Shown here: positions 42,914 to 50,923 of the stretch, in pieces
Layout of the letters: every line of letters begins with the position of its first letter
How positions within the stretch are numbered: position 1 is the first letter of the stretch
The notes under the pieces: model-generated
Database searches by the model: none
The model's input: the letters and a program-made list of their open reading frames with translations, nothing else
What the model was told of the DNA's origin: nothing
Assembly (NCBI RefSeq): GCF_025567165.1
Contig: NZ_JAOQKC010000017.1
Span: 8,623-72,622, forward strand
DNA length: 64,000 nt
Direction: 5' to 3'
Source: Laedolimicola ammoniilytica
Lineage (GTDB): Bacteria; Bacillota; Clostridia; Lachnospirales; Lachnospiraceae
Program-made: the position numbers and the translations under genes

Positions 42914-43064
42914 GGCGGCTACCTCCTAAAGCCGCCATGTCTACATGGTTAAGGGTCGTCGTACAGACAAAAAGAAACGGCGGCTCTGAAAATCAAAGCC
43001 GCCGAAATAGAATAGGCGCGTGAAAATATGGCTGCTCTGCGACGGCTTTTTTTCTTTGCCGTCG
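42912..43064 (-). promoter_or_regulatory. Chain of GGCGGC/GCCGCC hairpins controlling the leader peptide
   Basis: Three stems lie ahead of the leader. They are GACGGC/GCCGTC (43064-43041), CGGCGGCT/AGCCGCCG (43004-42978), and ATGGCGGC/GCCGCCAT (42938-42912). The last holds TTTAGGAGG in its loop and the leader start codon in its 3' arm. The GGCGGC and GCCGCC arms of different stems can pair with each other, so alternative folds that expose or hide the leader start are possible. Confidence 0.6.
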
Positions 43065-43087
43065 TCCGGCAGATGTTGGTTGTATCA

Positions 43088-43825
43088 TTACTTATTTTTG
43101 ATTGTTTTTTTAGATATTAAAATCAAGACAGAAAACAATCCACAAAAGAACAAACTCATAAGGCTAATAATGATTTCTCCAAAGGTGGCAGAATAATAGC
43201 CGGAAATATTGAATGTAGCAGTAATAGGATAGCAAGCCGAAAGAACATCGGATATACTTGTGAATAATCCTGCAAAAGAATAAATTACTGTAAAAATCAA
43301 AGCAAGCCAATAGCCTTTCTTTATTCTTGATACAACCGCAATAACAGGTGCAATAGCAAAGAAAATCCCAATGCCGTCAAGTAAATAGATTTTGAAAAAA
43401 CTTAAAATCATTTTGATAGACAAGCCCCTAAAATGCAAAATAACTTCAACTAAAAATGTAATGCCGAAAAGCAGCAAATAAAAGAGTACGCTAAATGCAA
43501 AAGTAATAAGTAATTTTGCAATCGTCATTTTAGCTTCACTTATTGGAATTAAACGTAATGATTTAATAGTATCTTCTTGTTCCTCACGACAAATCATATA
43601 GCTTCCCAAAAGTGCAATAACCGCAGGAAGAACAAAAAAAGTTGCTAAAGACTGTGCTGCGTTCATAAACCACCCTGCGTCATCTATATAGCGTTTTTCC
43701 CCAAAAGAAAACTGCCCTTGAGTAAAAACAATAATTGCAACCATAATAACTGCGAATATGGCGACCAACACAATTTTTGAACGTCGGAGTTTTTGATGTT
43801 CTGCCCAAATCAATTCTTTCATCAT
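43088..43825 (-). CDS. ABC-2 permease, lantibiotic-immunity type (third permease)
   Basis: 245 residues, six hydrophobic helices. It shares the family's N-terminal AEHQKLRRSK and the loop EEQEDTIKSLRLIPISEAKM with the other two permeases in the operon. Known: such permeases pair with a BcrA/NisF-type ATPase to expel peptide antibiotics from the membrane. It is the last cargo gene; 8 bp separate it from the preceding permease. Strongly AT-rich compared with the flanking ICE genes. Confidence 0.8.
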   Translation of the reverse strand: MMKELIWAEHQKLRRSKIVLVAIFAVIMVAIIVFTQGQFSFGEKRYIDDAGWFMNAAQSLATFFVLPAVIALLGSYMICREEQEDTIKSLRLIPISEAKMTIAKLLITFAFSVLFYLLLFGITFLVEVILHFRGLSIKMILSFFKIYLLDGIGIFFAIAPVIAVVSRIKKGYWLALIFTVIYSFAGLFTSISDVLSACYPITATFNISGYYSATFGEIIISLMSLFFCGLFSVLILISKKTIKNK

Positions 43826-43833
43826 TCAATCAC

Positions 43834-44565
43834 TCACTTTCTATGCTTTAAGGAAATGTACGCAAATACGATAGAAACAATAGTCCATATACCGATACAA
43901 AAAAGTGCAGCCGGAATATTGACTTCCTGTGCCAAAATAACACCGGGAATATCTCGCATGATAATTGCTGTTGCACTGGATAGAGGGTGTAGGTACATAT
44001 TAACCATAAGCAAAATAAAGCTAAGAAAGGTGTAAACCAGTGTCACACATACAGGGAGTATATAGTTCTTCCCGGCAGCTGCAACCGCTAAAAGTGGTAA
44101 TATGGAAAATGCGGTAAGTATGGCGATTTCAATACATTTCTTAAATAGATAACTGATACTATTCCATTCAAAGGTTATATAACCGGGAAGCATACCGAAA
44201 AATACAGACGCTATGGCTGTAAGCAACATAAAACAAACGGAATAAGACAGTACAACAATAAATTTGCTAAAAAAATATCCTGTCTTGCTAATCGGTATAA
44301 TCCACAACTGTTTGAGCATATCGTTTTGATTTTCGTCATACATGAGCATAGTAGAAACCAAACCCAATACAACAGGAAGTATAATCCAAGCTGTATAGCT
44401 GAATGTAGTCCACTTATAAAATTGTAATGGTTCAATAACTGTTTTATCAGCACTTCTGAAATAAAAAACTGCAAGAAGTGGCATGAAAAGAGCGGATAAC
44501 AGCATTAACACAATAAATTTTTTTCGACGCAGTTTAAGAAACTCTGCCTGTATCAGCCTAAGCAA
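43834..44565 (-). CDS. ABC-2 permease, lantibiotic-immunity type (second permease)
   Basis: 243 residues with six helices, AEFLKLRRKKFIV at the N-terminus and DENQNDMLKQLWIIPISKTGY in the first cytoplasmic loop, matching NisE/MutE-like proteins. The start is TTG at 44565 overlapping the end of the ATPase gene, with GGAGAAGGAA before it. It probably forms the channel with the third permease. Confidence 0.8.
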   Translation of the reverse strand: MLRLIQAEFLKLRRKKFIVLMLLSALFMPLLAVFYFRSADKTVIEPLQFYKWTTFSYTAWIILPVVLGLVSTMLMYDENQNDMLKQLWIIPISKTGYFFSKFIVVLSYSVCFMLLTAIASVFFGMLPGYITFEWNSISYLFKKCIEIAILTAFSILPLLAVAAAGKNYILPVCVTLVYTFLSFILLMVNMYLHPLSSATAIIMRDIPGVILAQEVNIPAALFCIGIWTIVSIVFAYISLKHRK

Positions 44566-45484
44566 TTCCTTCTCCTCCTGTGATTTTTTTGAAATAGTCC
44601 TCTAATGTATCATTGCATAGCTGAGAACTGATAACAGCTATATCCTGTACCACAAGAGCTTTATTGACAGCAGCCATATCCAACGAAGTGTCATAAATCC
44701 GCAGGGTGTGTTCGTCCTGTACGGAATATTCGGTAACCCCAAACTGCCTTTCCAAAACAAGAGAAGTTTTCGGTATATCAGAAACTTGCAGAAGTATATA
44801 CTTACTGTTTTTCTTTTGTAGCTCATTCATGCTGTTTTCTTCCAGTAGTACACCATGGTCAATAATGCCGATGTCATCAGCCAGTAGTGCAATTTCGGAC
44901 AGAATATGACTGGAAATGAGAATTGTTTTTCCGCGCTCGATACTTAAAGTCTTAATAAAGTCCCTTACTTCTGCAATGCCTATCGGGTCAAGACCGTTTG
45001 TGGGTTCATCTAAGATTAGCAGTTCAGGGTCATGTAAAATAGCATTTGCTATTCCAAGACGCTGCTTCATTCCAAGAGAATACTTGCTAAACAATTTTTT
45101 GTCCCGATAAGGCAGACCGACAATCTCCAAGGCGTTTTTTACTGCATTTGGCGCAGCAGTACCGCGCAGTTTTGCAAATATCTCCAAGTTTTCCGTACCT
45201 GTTAAATTCGGATAAAAGCCGGGTGTTTCAATAATAGCACCAATCCGGGGATATACTCTTTTTTCCCTCCCTTTGATATTTTGACCGAATACGTCTACTT
45301 CGCCGGAAGTAATATCGGTCAACCCCAAAATCATTTTCATAATTGTGGTTTTACCCGCCCCATTACGCCCCAACAGCCCATATATCTGTCCTTGTTTCAC
45401 ATGAATATTAACAGAATTGACTACCGTTTGCTCTCCATAAGTTTTTGTCAGTTGTTTTGTTTCAATTACATATTTATTCATCAT
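44558..45484 (-). CDS. ABC transporter ATPase, bacitracin/lantibiotic export type
   Basis: 308 residues. Walker A LLGRNGAGKTT, signature YSLGMKQRLGIA, Walker B LLILDEPTNGLD, H-loop SSHIL; a C-terminal extension of about 90 residues as in BcrA-type ATPases. GTGAGGATATATG precedes the start. It powers the three co-encoded permeases. The cargo probably protects against a membrane-active peptide; the particular peptide is unknown. Confidence 0.88.
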   Translation of the reverse strand: MMNKYVIETKQLTKTYGEQTVVNSVNIHVKQGQIYGLLGRNGAGKTTIMKMILGLTDITSGEVDVFGQNIKGREKRVYPRIGAIIETPGFYPNLTGTENLEIFAKLRGTAAPNAVKNALEIVGLPYRDKKLFSKYSLGMKQRLGIANAILHDPELLILDEPTNGLDPIGIAEVRDFIKTLSIERGKTILISSHILSEIALLADDIGIIDHGVLLEENSMNELQKKNSKYILLQVSDIPKTSLVLERQFGVTEYSVQDEHTLRIYDTSLDMAAVNKALVVQDIAVISSQLCNDTLEDYFKKITGGEGIA

Positions 45485-45496
45485 ATATCCTCACTT

Positions 45497-46264
45497 TCAA
45501 TAGGTCTGTTTCCGCAATGCAAGTACGGAAACAATGGCTGAAATACTTCCAATTACCAAAAGAGAAATTAAACAGATATTCGGAGATATAGTTATTTCTA
45601 TTCCTCCCGCCCATTTCTTAACCATTTCTGCTGCGTCAGATGAAATATAGGGATAAATTCCCATAACACTCGCCAGTGGGTGCAGTCCCATAATCCCCGA
45701 CGGAATAAGCACGACAGGCACAAGATAAAGTAATGCAGCCCCAATCGGTAGAACATATCCCTTTGCCAATGTTGCTAAAAAAATAACGGGGAGCATTGCA
45801 AGTGGAACTAACACGCCACCGGCTAAAAATAATAATCCCGCCTGTAAAATTGTTTCCGTATTCAAATCTGTAAAGCCGCCTGCAAGAAAGCCGCCAAGAA
45901 TACAGATTGCAAAAGTAAGCAGACATAGTGCTAATGACATAAAAATTACCACTGCTATCTTTGAAAAATAAAGTTGCGTTTTGGAAATCGGAATAATCAG
46001 AAGTCCTTTTAAGGTATCATTTTTCTGTTCATCAAAGAACAATGTGGTTGCAAACATACTCAACACAATAGGCAGAAACAAACTTGTAAGGTTCTTAAAT
46101 GCCAATGTGTATAAATCACTAAAACTATTCATTAGTGAGCTACTTCTTGATATACTGAAAGCACGTTCAACTGCGAATATTCCTAAAATTGCAGTTAGAA
46201 TAAAGATACCTAAGACTGTCTTATTGCGTTTCCATTTCAGCATTTCAGTAGAAATGATAGTCAT
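45497..46264 (-). CDS. ABC-2 permease, lantibiotic-immunity type (first permease)
   Basis: 255 residues from ATG at 46264 (AGAAAGGAGGAAAAGACA upstream). The frame opens at 46291, but that ATG lies inside the -10 element. Six helices; DEQKNDTLKGLLIIPISKTQL in the first loop is the same element seen in the other two permeases. Being ahead of the ATPase gene is unlike the usual F-E-G order of lantibiotic immunity operons and gives one ATPase with three permeases. Confidence 0.8.
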   Translation of the reverse strand: MTIISTEMLKWKRNKTVLGIFILTAILGIFAVERAFSISRSSSLMNSFSDLYTLAFKNLTSLFLPIVLSMFATTLFFDEQKNDTLKGLLIIPISKTQLYFSKIAVVIFMSLALCLLTFAICILGGFLAGGFTDLNTETILQAGLLFLAGGVLVPLAMLPVIFLATLAKGYVLPIGAALLYLVPVVLIPSGIMGLHPLASVMGIYPYISSDAAEMVKKWAGGIEITISPNICLISLLVIGSISAIVSVLALRKQTY

Positions 46265-46289
46265 TGTCTTTTCCTCCTTTCTACCTCCC

Positions 46290-46332
46290 ATTATATAGTA
46301 TCAACCTTGCCATAACCTTGCCGAAACCTTGC
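46290..46332 (-). promoter_or_regulatory. Activator-dependent promoter with three direct repeats
   Basis: TATAAT at 46295-46290 has no acceptable -35. Instead GCAAGGTT occurs three times (46332-46325, 46321-46314, 46310-46303) at exact 11-bp spacing, one helical turn. This is the pattern expected for an OmpR-family regulator binding head to tail and contacting polymerase. The operon's own response regulator is the obvious candidate. Confidence 0.75.
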
Positions 46333-46369
46333 TTTTTTCTTGTTTTATAGCAGGAAAGCCCCGCATTAT

Positions 46370-47293
46370 TTACAGGGCTTTGGGAAGCAATATAGTAAAT
46401 ACAGTCCCTTTATCAGAGCTGTTTTCAGCGGTAATGGTTCCTTTGTGAACACTGATAAGCTCTTTAGCAATCGCCAGTCCTAAACCATTTCCCTTTGCAG
46501 ACCGCGACTGGTCGCACTGGTACATTCTTTCAAAAATATGTGGCAGCTTATCGGGAGCTATTCCTTTTCCATTATCTGAAATTATAATTTTAGCTTGTTG
46601 TATATCTTCACAAATATGCAGTGCCATTTTATCTCCCGCACTATGGATAATAATATTTTGAAAAAGATTGTTAAGTACGCGGGTATATGCGTTTACATCT
46701 ATGTGAATAAAATACTCTGTTTCGGGTATGACAAACTCATATTCAAAATGATTGCTTTCTAAGACGGGAATCCAATCCGCTATAATGTTGCGGGATAACT
46801 CGTTAAGGTCAAATTTTTCAAAATGAAAAATCTGCTCTCCGGAATCCAGTTTTACCCATTCAAACAAATTTTCCACAAAGGATTTCATATAGTGGGCTTT
46901 TTCATGTGCGACATGGATATATTCGTCCTTTTCCTCTCCAATAACAATTTTGTTTTCAACCGCTTCCAGATAACCTACAAGAGAAGCAAGCGGGGTCTTT
47001 ACATCATGTGAAAGACTTGTCATCAGCCGTTTATATGCCTGTTCAGATTGTCTTTGCCGTATAAGCTGCGCCTGACTGTTTACTGCTATTTTGTTAATGT
47101 CATAGCAAATTGTTTTTGTCATATCGTTTTCGCCTGCTAAAATACGTCGGTTCAAATTCCCGCCCTTTATATCATCTAAGGCGTCTTTTATCAGCGCAAG
47201 CTGTGTCCGCACACGCCGTAAGACAAAAAGGAGATACATAATAATAAGCAGCATAAGGGCTATCACTATGAAAAGATAAACATTTATATCCAT
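46370..47293 (-). CDS. Sensor histidine kinase
   Basis: 307 residues from ATG at 47293. One N-terminal helix (VYLFIVIALMLLIIMYLLFV) is followed by a HAMP-like stretch and a HisKA domain with the phospho-accepting histidine in SLSHDVKTPLASL. The ATPase domain has NLFQNIIIHS, DNGKGIAPD and GNGLGLAIA. There is almost no extracellular part, as in BceS-like kinases that sense through their partner transporter. The start overlaps the regulator gene end. Confidence 0.88.
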   Translation of the reverse strand: MDINVYLFIVIALMLLIIMYLLFVLRRVRTQLALIKDALDDIKGGNLNRRILAGENDMTKTICYDINKIAVNSQAQLIRQRQSEQAYKRLMTSLSHDVKTPLASLVGYLEAVENKIVIGEEKDEYIHVAHEKAHYMKSFVENLFEWVKLDSGEQIFHFEKFDLNELSRNIIADWIPVLESNHFEYEFVIPETEYFIHIDVNAYTRVLNNLFQNIIIHSAGDKMALHICEDIQQAKIIISDNGKGIAPDKLPHIFERMYQCDQSRSAKGNGLGLAIAKELISVHKGTITAENSSDKGTVFTILLPKAL

Positions 47294-47294
47294 G

Positions 47295-47993
47295 TTACGC
47301 CTCCTTGTTAAAACGGTAGCCGACACCCCGGACAGTTAAAATGTAAAAGGGGTGGTCGGGGTCTGGCTCAATCTTTTTCCTTAATTTGCTAATAAAAGAC
47401 ATAATATTGCTATCATCAAAAGCGTATTCTTCCTCCCATACCTGTGAATAAATTTGTTTTTTGGTAAATACTCGTCCTTTGTTGGAAGCAAGAAAGAGAA
47501 GTAAATCAAATTCTTTTCCTGTAAGCAAAACGGGAATATCTTTGACCGTAACTGTACGATTTAATTTGTCAATTACCATATCTTTCAACGATATGCTGTC
47601 TATGTCTGCCGTAAAGGGGTTTAAGGTGGTATATCGCCGGATAAGGGAATTGACACGCGCCAAAAGCTCGTTAATACCAAATGGCTTTGTCAAGTAGTCG
47701 TCTGCTCCCAGTCGCAGACCGAAAACCTTATCTTCTTCGCTGCTTTTTGCAGTAAGCATAAGCACCGGGATATTGCTTGTATCTCTAATTTTTTGGAGAA
47801 TCTGAAACCCGTCTATATCCGGCAGCATTACGTCCAAAATAATAAGGGAATAGCTATCTTTATTTTCATCAATTAGACGAACCCCCTCAATACCGTTATA
47901 TACAGTTACGGCTGATAATTTTTCCTGCTCTATGCACTTTTTCATAAGAGCGCAAAGCTCTTTATCATCATCTATAATCAAAACTTTATTCAT
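47295..47993 (-). CDS. OmpR-family response regulator
   Basis: 232 residues from ATG at 47993 (AAAGGAGCTGCACC upstream, inside the preceding gene). The receiver domain has IIDDDKE, the phospho-acceptor aspartate in LIILDVMLPD, and the conserved lysine in DDYLTKPFG. The C-terminal winged helix ends TVRGVGYRF. It probably binds the GCAAGGTT repeats ahead of the transporter genes. Confidence 0.9.
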   Translation of the reverse strand: MNKVLIIDDDKELCALMKKCIEQEKLSAVTVYNGIEGVRLIDENKDSYSLIILDVMLPDIDGFQILQKIRDTSNIPVLMLTAKSSEEDKVFGLRLGADDYLTKPFGINELLARVNSLIRRYTTLNPFTADIDSISLKDMVIDKLNRTVTVKDIPVLLTGKEFDLLLFLASNKGRVFTKKQIYSQVWEEEYAFDDSNIMSFISKLRKKIEPDPDHPFYILTVRGVGYRFNKEA

Positions 47994-48174
47994 GGTGCAG
48001 CTCCTTTCCTCGTTTTGTTCTCCCGTCAATCGGTTTTTCAGCGTCCTTTGGTATCAGCCACATATATCCAAGTTTTGAAACACCCGGTATGCGGTTTTCT
48101 CTGCAAAGTACCTGTACCCGCCTTTCAGAAATTCCCCATTTCTTCGCTGCTTCGGGGCAAGACATATATTCCAT
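47986..48174 (-). CDS. Small helix-turn-helix DNA-binding protein
   Basis: 62 residues. The motif YMSCPEAAKKWGISERRVQVLC is a MerR/excisionase-type winged helix, followed by RIPGVSKLGYMWLIPKDA. I chose ATG at 48174 because a consensus promoter (-10 at 48216-48211) lies inside any longer frame and AAAGGACTTGGG precedes this ATG. It overlaps the regulator gene by 8 nt. Similar small proteins head many two-component cargo operons in clostridial elements; the role is probably autoregulation. Confidence 0.72.
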   Translation of the reverse strand: MEYMSCPEAAKKWGISERRVQVLCRENRIPGVSKLGYMWLIPKDAEKPIDGRTKRGKELHHE

Positions 48175-48210
48175 AACACCCAAGTCCTTTCTACAAATCA
48201 TATCAGTATA

Positions 48211-48239
48211 ATTATAGTCGGACATACGAATAATAGCAA
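48211..48239 (-). promoter_or_regulatory. Promoter of the HTH-regulator-kinase operon
   Basis: TTGCTA at 48239-48234, 17-bp spacer, TATAAT at 48216-48211. Transcription would start near 48204 and proceed through the regulators and possibly into the transporter genes. Confidence 0.8.
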
Positions 48240-48334
48240 GTATATAAATATGAATTATTATGGCTAATTAGTGGAACTGTATAGACATATCCAAGAAGAA
48301 AGGGGAACAGTAAAATGTAACTGGGTGAATAAAT

Positions 48335-48688
48335 ATGGCAAAAAGACCAGTAGAAAAATATGACTTCAAAGCCTTTGGAGAAGCGATAAAAGCTGCGCGG
48401 ACAGGACGCAAGGAAAGCCGCAAACAGGTAAGTGATGAAATGTATATTTCCCCTCGCTACCTTGCGAATATTGAGAATAAAGGACAGCACCCCAGTCTGC
48501 AAATCTTTTTTGAGCTTATGCTCCGTTACAATATATCCGTAGACCAGTTTCTTTTAGATACGCCCGTCGGAAAAGATACAAAGCGGCGGCAGCTCGACGC
48601 TCTGCTTGATGATATGAGTGATAACGGCATACGGATTGTAACAGCAACCGCAAAGGAAATTTCAGAAGTCGAAAAAGAGGACAAATAG
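48335..48688 (+). CDS. XRE-family transcriptional regulator
   Basis: 117 residues. The helix-turn-helix FGEAIKAARTGRKESRKQVSDEM/YISPRYLANIEN is followed by a short C-terminal helical region. AACTGGGTGAATAAAT precedes the ATG. It is transcribed away from the two-component operon and ends at a strong terminator, so it probably regulates itself or the transfer genes. It resembles the regulators ahead of mobC in Tn1549-like elements. Confidence 0.82.
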   Translation: MAKRPVEKYDFKAFGEAIKAARTGRKESRKQVSDEMYISPRYLANIENKGQHPSLQIFFELMLRYNISVDQFLLDTPVGKDTKRRQLDALLDDMSDNGIRIVTATAKEISEVEKEDK

Positions 48689-48724
48689 AAACGTCCGGCA
48701 AAATTGAATATGGATTTTCGGAAG

Positions 48725-48757
48725 CGTTGTAATCTTTTTTGAGATTGCAGCGTTTTT
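48725..48757 (+). terminator. Terminator of the XRE regulator gene
   Basis: CGTTGTAATCT (48725-48735) pairs with AGATTGCAGCG (48742-48752) with two wobbles, followed by TTTTT. It isolates the regulator from mobC. Confidence 0.8.
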
Positions 48758-48842
48758 CTTTTGCATAAGTTCGGCAAAATGGTTTTTTCTCCGTAGAGGG
48801 AAATAAGGACATAAAAGATAAAAAACTTTCTTAGCAAGCATA

Positions 48843-48900
48843 GGAAAAGAGTACCCTTTTCCGTATTTTCGCCCTCCCGCCCTGCGGTGCGTCGGTTAAA
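48843..48900 (+). other. Candidate origin of transfer (oriT)
   Basis: The inverted repeat GGAAAAG/CTTTTCC (48843-48849, 48856-48862) is followed by GTATTTTCGCCCTCCCGCCC, about 50-110 bp before mobC. MOBP-type oriTs combine a short inverted repeat with a GC-rich nick region next to mobC/relaxase. The nick site is not established. Confidence 0.45.
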
Positions 48901-48952
48901 AATTGCTTGTTGGGAAGTGTCCCAAACCCTCGGAATGGAAAGGAACGATTGC

Positions 48953-49283
48953 ATGAACGGACGCAAAAGAAAAGTACAAATCAAATTCTATGTAACAGAG
49001 GAAGAACGGGCATTGATTGAACAGAAAATGAAGCTCGTCCCTACCCAAAATATGGCGGCGTATCTTCGCAAGATTGCCATTGACGGGTATATCATTCAGA
49101 CAGACCATAGCGACATAAAAGCCATGACAGCGGAGATACAGAAAATCGGGGTCAACGTCAATCAGATTGCAAAGCGTGTCAATGCGACAGGCAGCGTCTA
49201 CCAAGAGGACATAGAGGAAATAAAGGGGGGTGCTTGCGGAGATATGGCGGTTACAAAGATTAAGCCTATTAAAAGCACGTTGA
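48953..49283 (+). pseudogene. mobC: MobC relaxosome protein, frameshifted in a G6 tract
   Basis: The N-terminus (VQIKFYVTEEERALIEQKM, then NMAAYLRKIAIDGY) and IGVNVNQIAKRVN are MobC. At 49225-49230 the sequence has six Gs. With five Gs the frame would continue GVLAEIWRLQRLSLLKAR and stop at 49281-49283, a normal MobC end overlapping the relaxase start by 40 nt. With six Gs it runs on, in frame, into the relaxase. This is either a real mutation, slippage, or an error in the sequence. GGAAAGGAACGATTGC precedes the start. Confidence 0.75.
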
Positions 49284-50593
49284 GCAAAGCCCTTGATTAT
49301 ATCCAAAACCCGGATAAGACAGACGGGAAAACGCTTGTGTCCTCCTTTGGGTGCAGCTATGAAACGGCAGATATTGAGTTTGAATATACTTTGTCGCAGG
49401 CTCGGCAGAAAGGGAACAACTTAGCCTTTCATCTGATACAATCGTTTGAACCGGGAGAGGTGGACTGTGAGAAAGCCCACACAATCGGAAAACAGCTTGC
49501 CGACGCGGTAACAAAGGGACAGCATGAATACGTCTTGACTACCCACATAGACAAAGGGCATATCCATAACCATATCATTTTTTGTGCGGTCAACTTTGTT
49601 GACTACCATAAGTACAATTCCAATAAGCGCAGTTACTACGGCATACGGAACATAAGTGATAAGCTGTGCAGGGAAAACGGGCTGTCCGTTGTCATTCCGG
49701 GTAAAGGCAGTAAGGGAAAAAGCTATGCAGAATATCAAGCGGAAAAGACGGGAACAAGTTGGAAAGGCAAGCTAAAAATTGCCGTTGATACACTTATCCC
49801 CCAAGTAGCAAGTTTTGAAGAATTATTGCAGCGGTTACAGGCGGCGGGCTATGAGATAAAGCCGGGAAAATATATCTCCTGCCGCGCTCCCGGACAGGAA
49901 CGCTTTACCCGCATAAAAACCCTCGGTGCAGATTATACAGAGGAAGCAATCAAAGAACGGATTGCAGGCAAGCACACAAAGGCAGCGAAAGCTCCCAAAG
50001 AGCAGCGCGGCGTATCGCTGCTTATCGACATTGAAAGTAGTATCAAGGCACAAGAGAGCCGGGGCTATGAACAGTGGGCGAAAATCCATAATCTGAAACT
50101 GGCTGCAAAAACTATGAATTTCTTGACAGAACACAAGATTGAGCAGTACGCGGATTTAGTCAGCCGGATTGAAGAAATAAATGCGGAAAATGAAAAGACA
50201 GCAGACGCATTAAAGAGCGTGGAGAAACGTCTTGCAGACATGGCGGTGCTGATGAAGCACGTTACCACCTACCAAAAAACAAAAACCGTCTATGAAGCAT
50301 ACCGCAGGGCAAAGGATAAGGACACATACCGGGCAAAGCAGGAAAGCAGTCTGATACTCCATGAAGCGGCGGCAAAGGCATTGAAAGCGGCGGGCGTTAC
50401 CAAGCTCCCCAATCTTGCCGCCATGCAGGAAGAATACGGGAAGCTCCAAGCGCAGAAAGAAGCCCTTTACACTGATTATGGCAAGCTGAAAAAACAGGTC
50501 AAGGAATACGACGTTATCAAACAGAACATAGACAGTATTTTAAGACTGGAAAAAGAACCGGAACGGGGCAGGGAAACCGAACGCTTACAGTAG
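49244..50593 (+). CDS. Relaxase / mobilisation nuclease (MOBP type)
   Basis: 449 residues from ATG at 49244, with GGAG just upstream. The relaxase domain has the metal-binding three-histidine motif in THIDKGHIHNHIIF and an N-terminal KALDYIQNP with the expected catalytic tyrosine. A long coiled-coil C-terminal region follows (about 290-449). It nicks oriT and leads the strand into the recipient. In this sequence its frame is continuous with mobC, so a fused 546-residue product is also possible. Confidence 0.88.
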   Translation: MAVTKIKPIKSTLSKALDYIQNPDKTDGKTLVSSFGCSYETADIEFEYTLSQARQKGNNLAFHLIQSFEPGEVDCEKAHTIGKQLADAVTKGQHEYVLTTHIDKGHIHNHIIFCAVNFVDYHKYNSNKRSYYGIRNISDKLCRENGLSVVIPGKGSKGKSYAEYQAEKTGTSWKGKLKIAVDTLIPQVASFEELLQRLQAAGYEIKPGKYISCRAPGQERFTRIKTLGADYTEEAIKERIAGKHTKAAKAPKEQRGVSLLIDIESSIKAQESRGYEQWAKIHNLKLAAKTMNFLTEHKIEQYADLVSRIEEINAENEKTADALKSVEKRLADMAVLMKHVTTYQKTKTVYEAYRRAKDKDTYRAKQESSLILHEAAAKALKAAGVTKLPNLAAMQEEYGKLQAQKEALYTDYGKLKKQVKEYDVIKQNIDSILRLEKEPERGRETERLQ

Positions 50594-50653
50594 AAATATC
50601 TATAAAAGCGTGGTAGGATAAAGGTATTCCAATATAGACAGGAGCGTGAAAAC

Positions 50654-50923
50654 ATGGCAGACCAAACGATACCCGATTATGAAACCATAAGCGCCGCCGT
50701 TACCGGAGAAACATGGGCGGTGGAAAAGGTGCTTATGTGCTACAAGGACGAAATCGACAGGCAGGCAACTGTAAAGAAACGTCAGCCGGACGGAACATTC
50801 AAACTGGAAATTGATGAAGATATGCGCCAGTATATCACAATGAAGCTGATAGAAGCCCTCCCCCAGTTTCCACTTGAAGAAATGGAAAGAGAGGAAAAAA
50901 GAAATCGGGACAAAAAATCATAA
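50654..50923 (+). CDS. Small helix-turn-helix protein (HTH_16-like)
   Basis: 89 residues. YETISAAVTGETWAVEKVLM and MRQYITMKLIEALPQF match the ORF8-like HTH_16 group, as does the protein encoded at 41943-42203. GACAGGAGCGTGAAAAC precedes the ATG. It follows the relaxase gene by 60 bp and overlaps the next gene. Probably a regulator or accessory protein of transfer. Confidence 0.75.
   Translation: MADQTIPDYETISAAVTGETWAVEKVLMCYKDEIDRQATVKKRQPDGTFKLEIDEDMRQYITMKLIEALPQFPLEEMEREEKRNRDKKS

Noticed and set aside
46303..46332. CRISPR-like repeats
   Set aside because: Three 8-bp units at 11-bp spacing are operator-like; there are no spacers or cas genes anywhere in the window.
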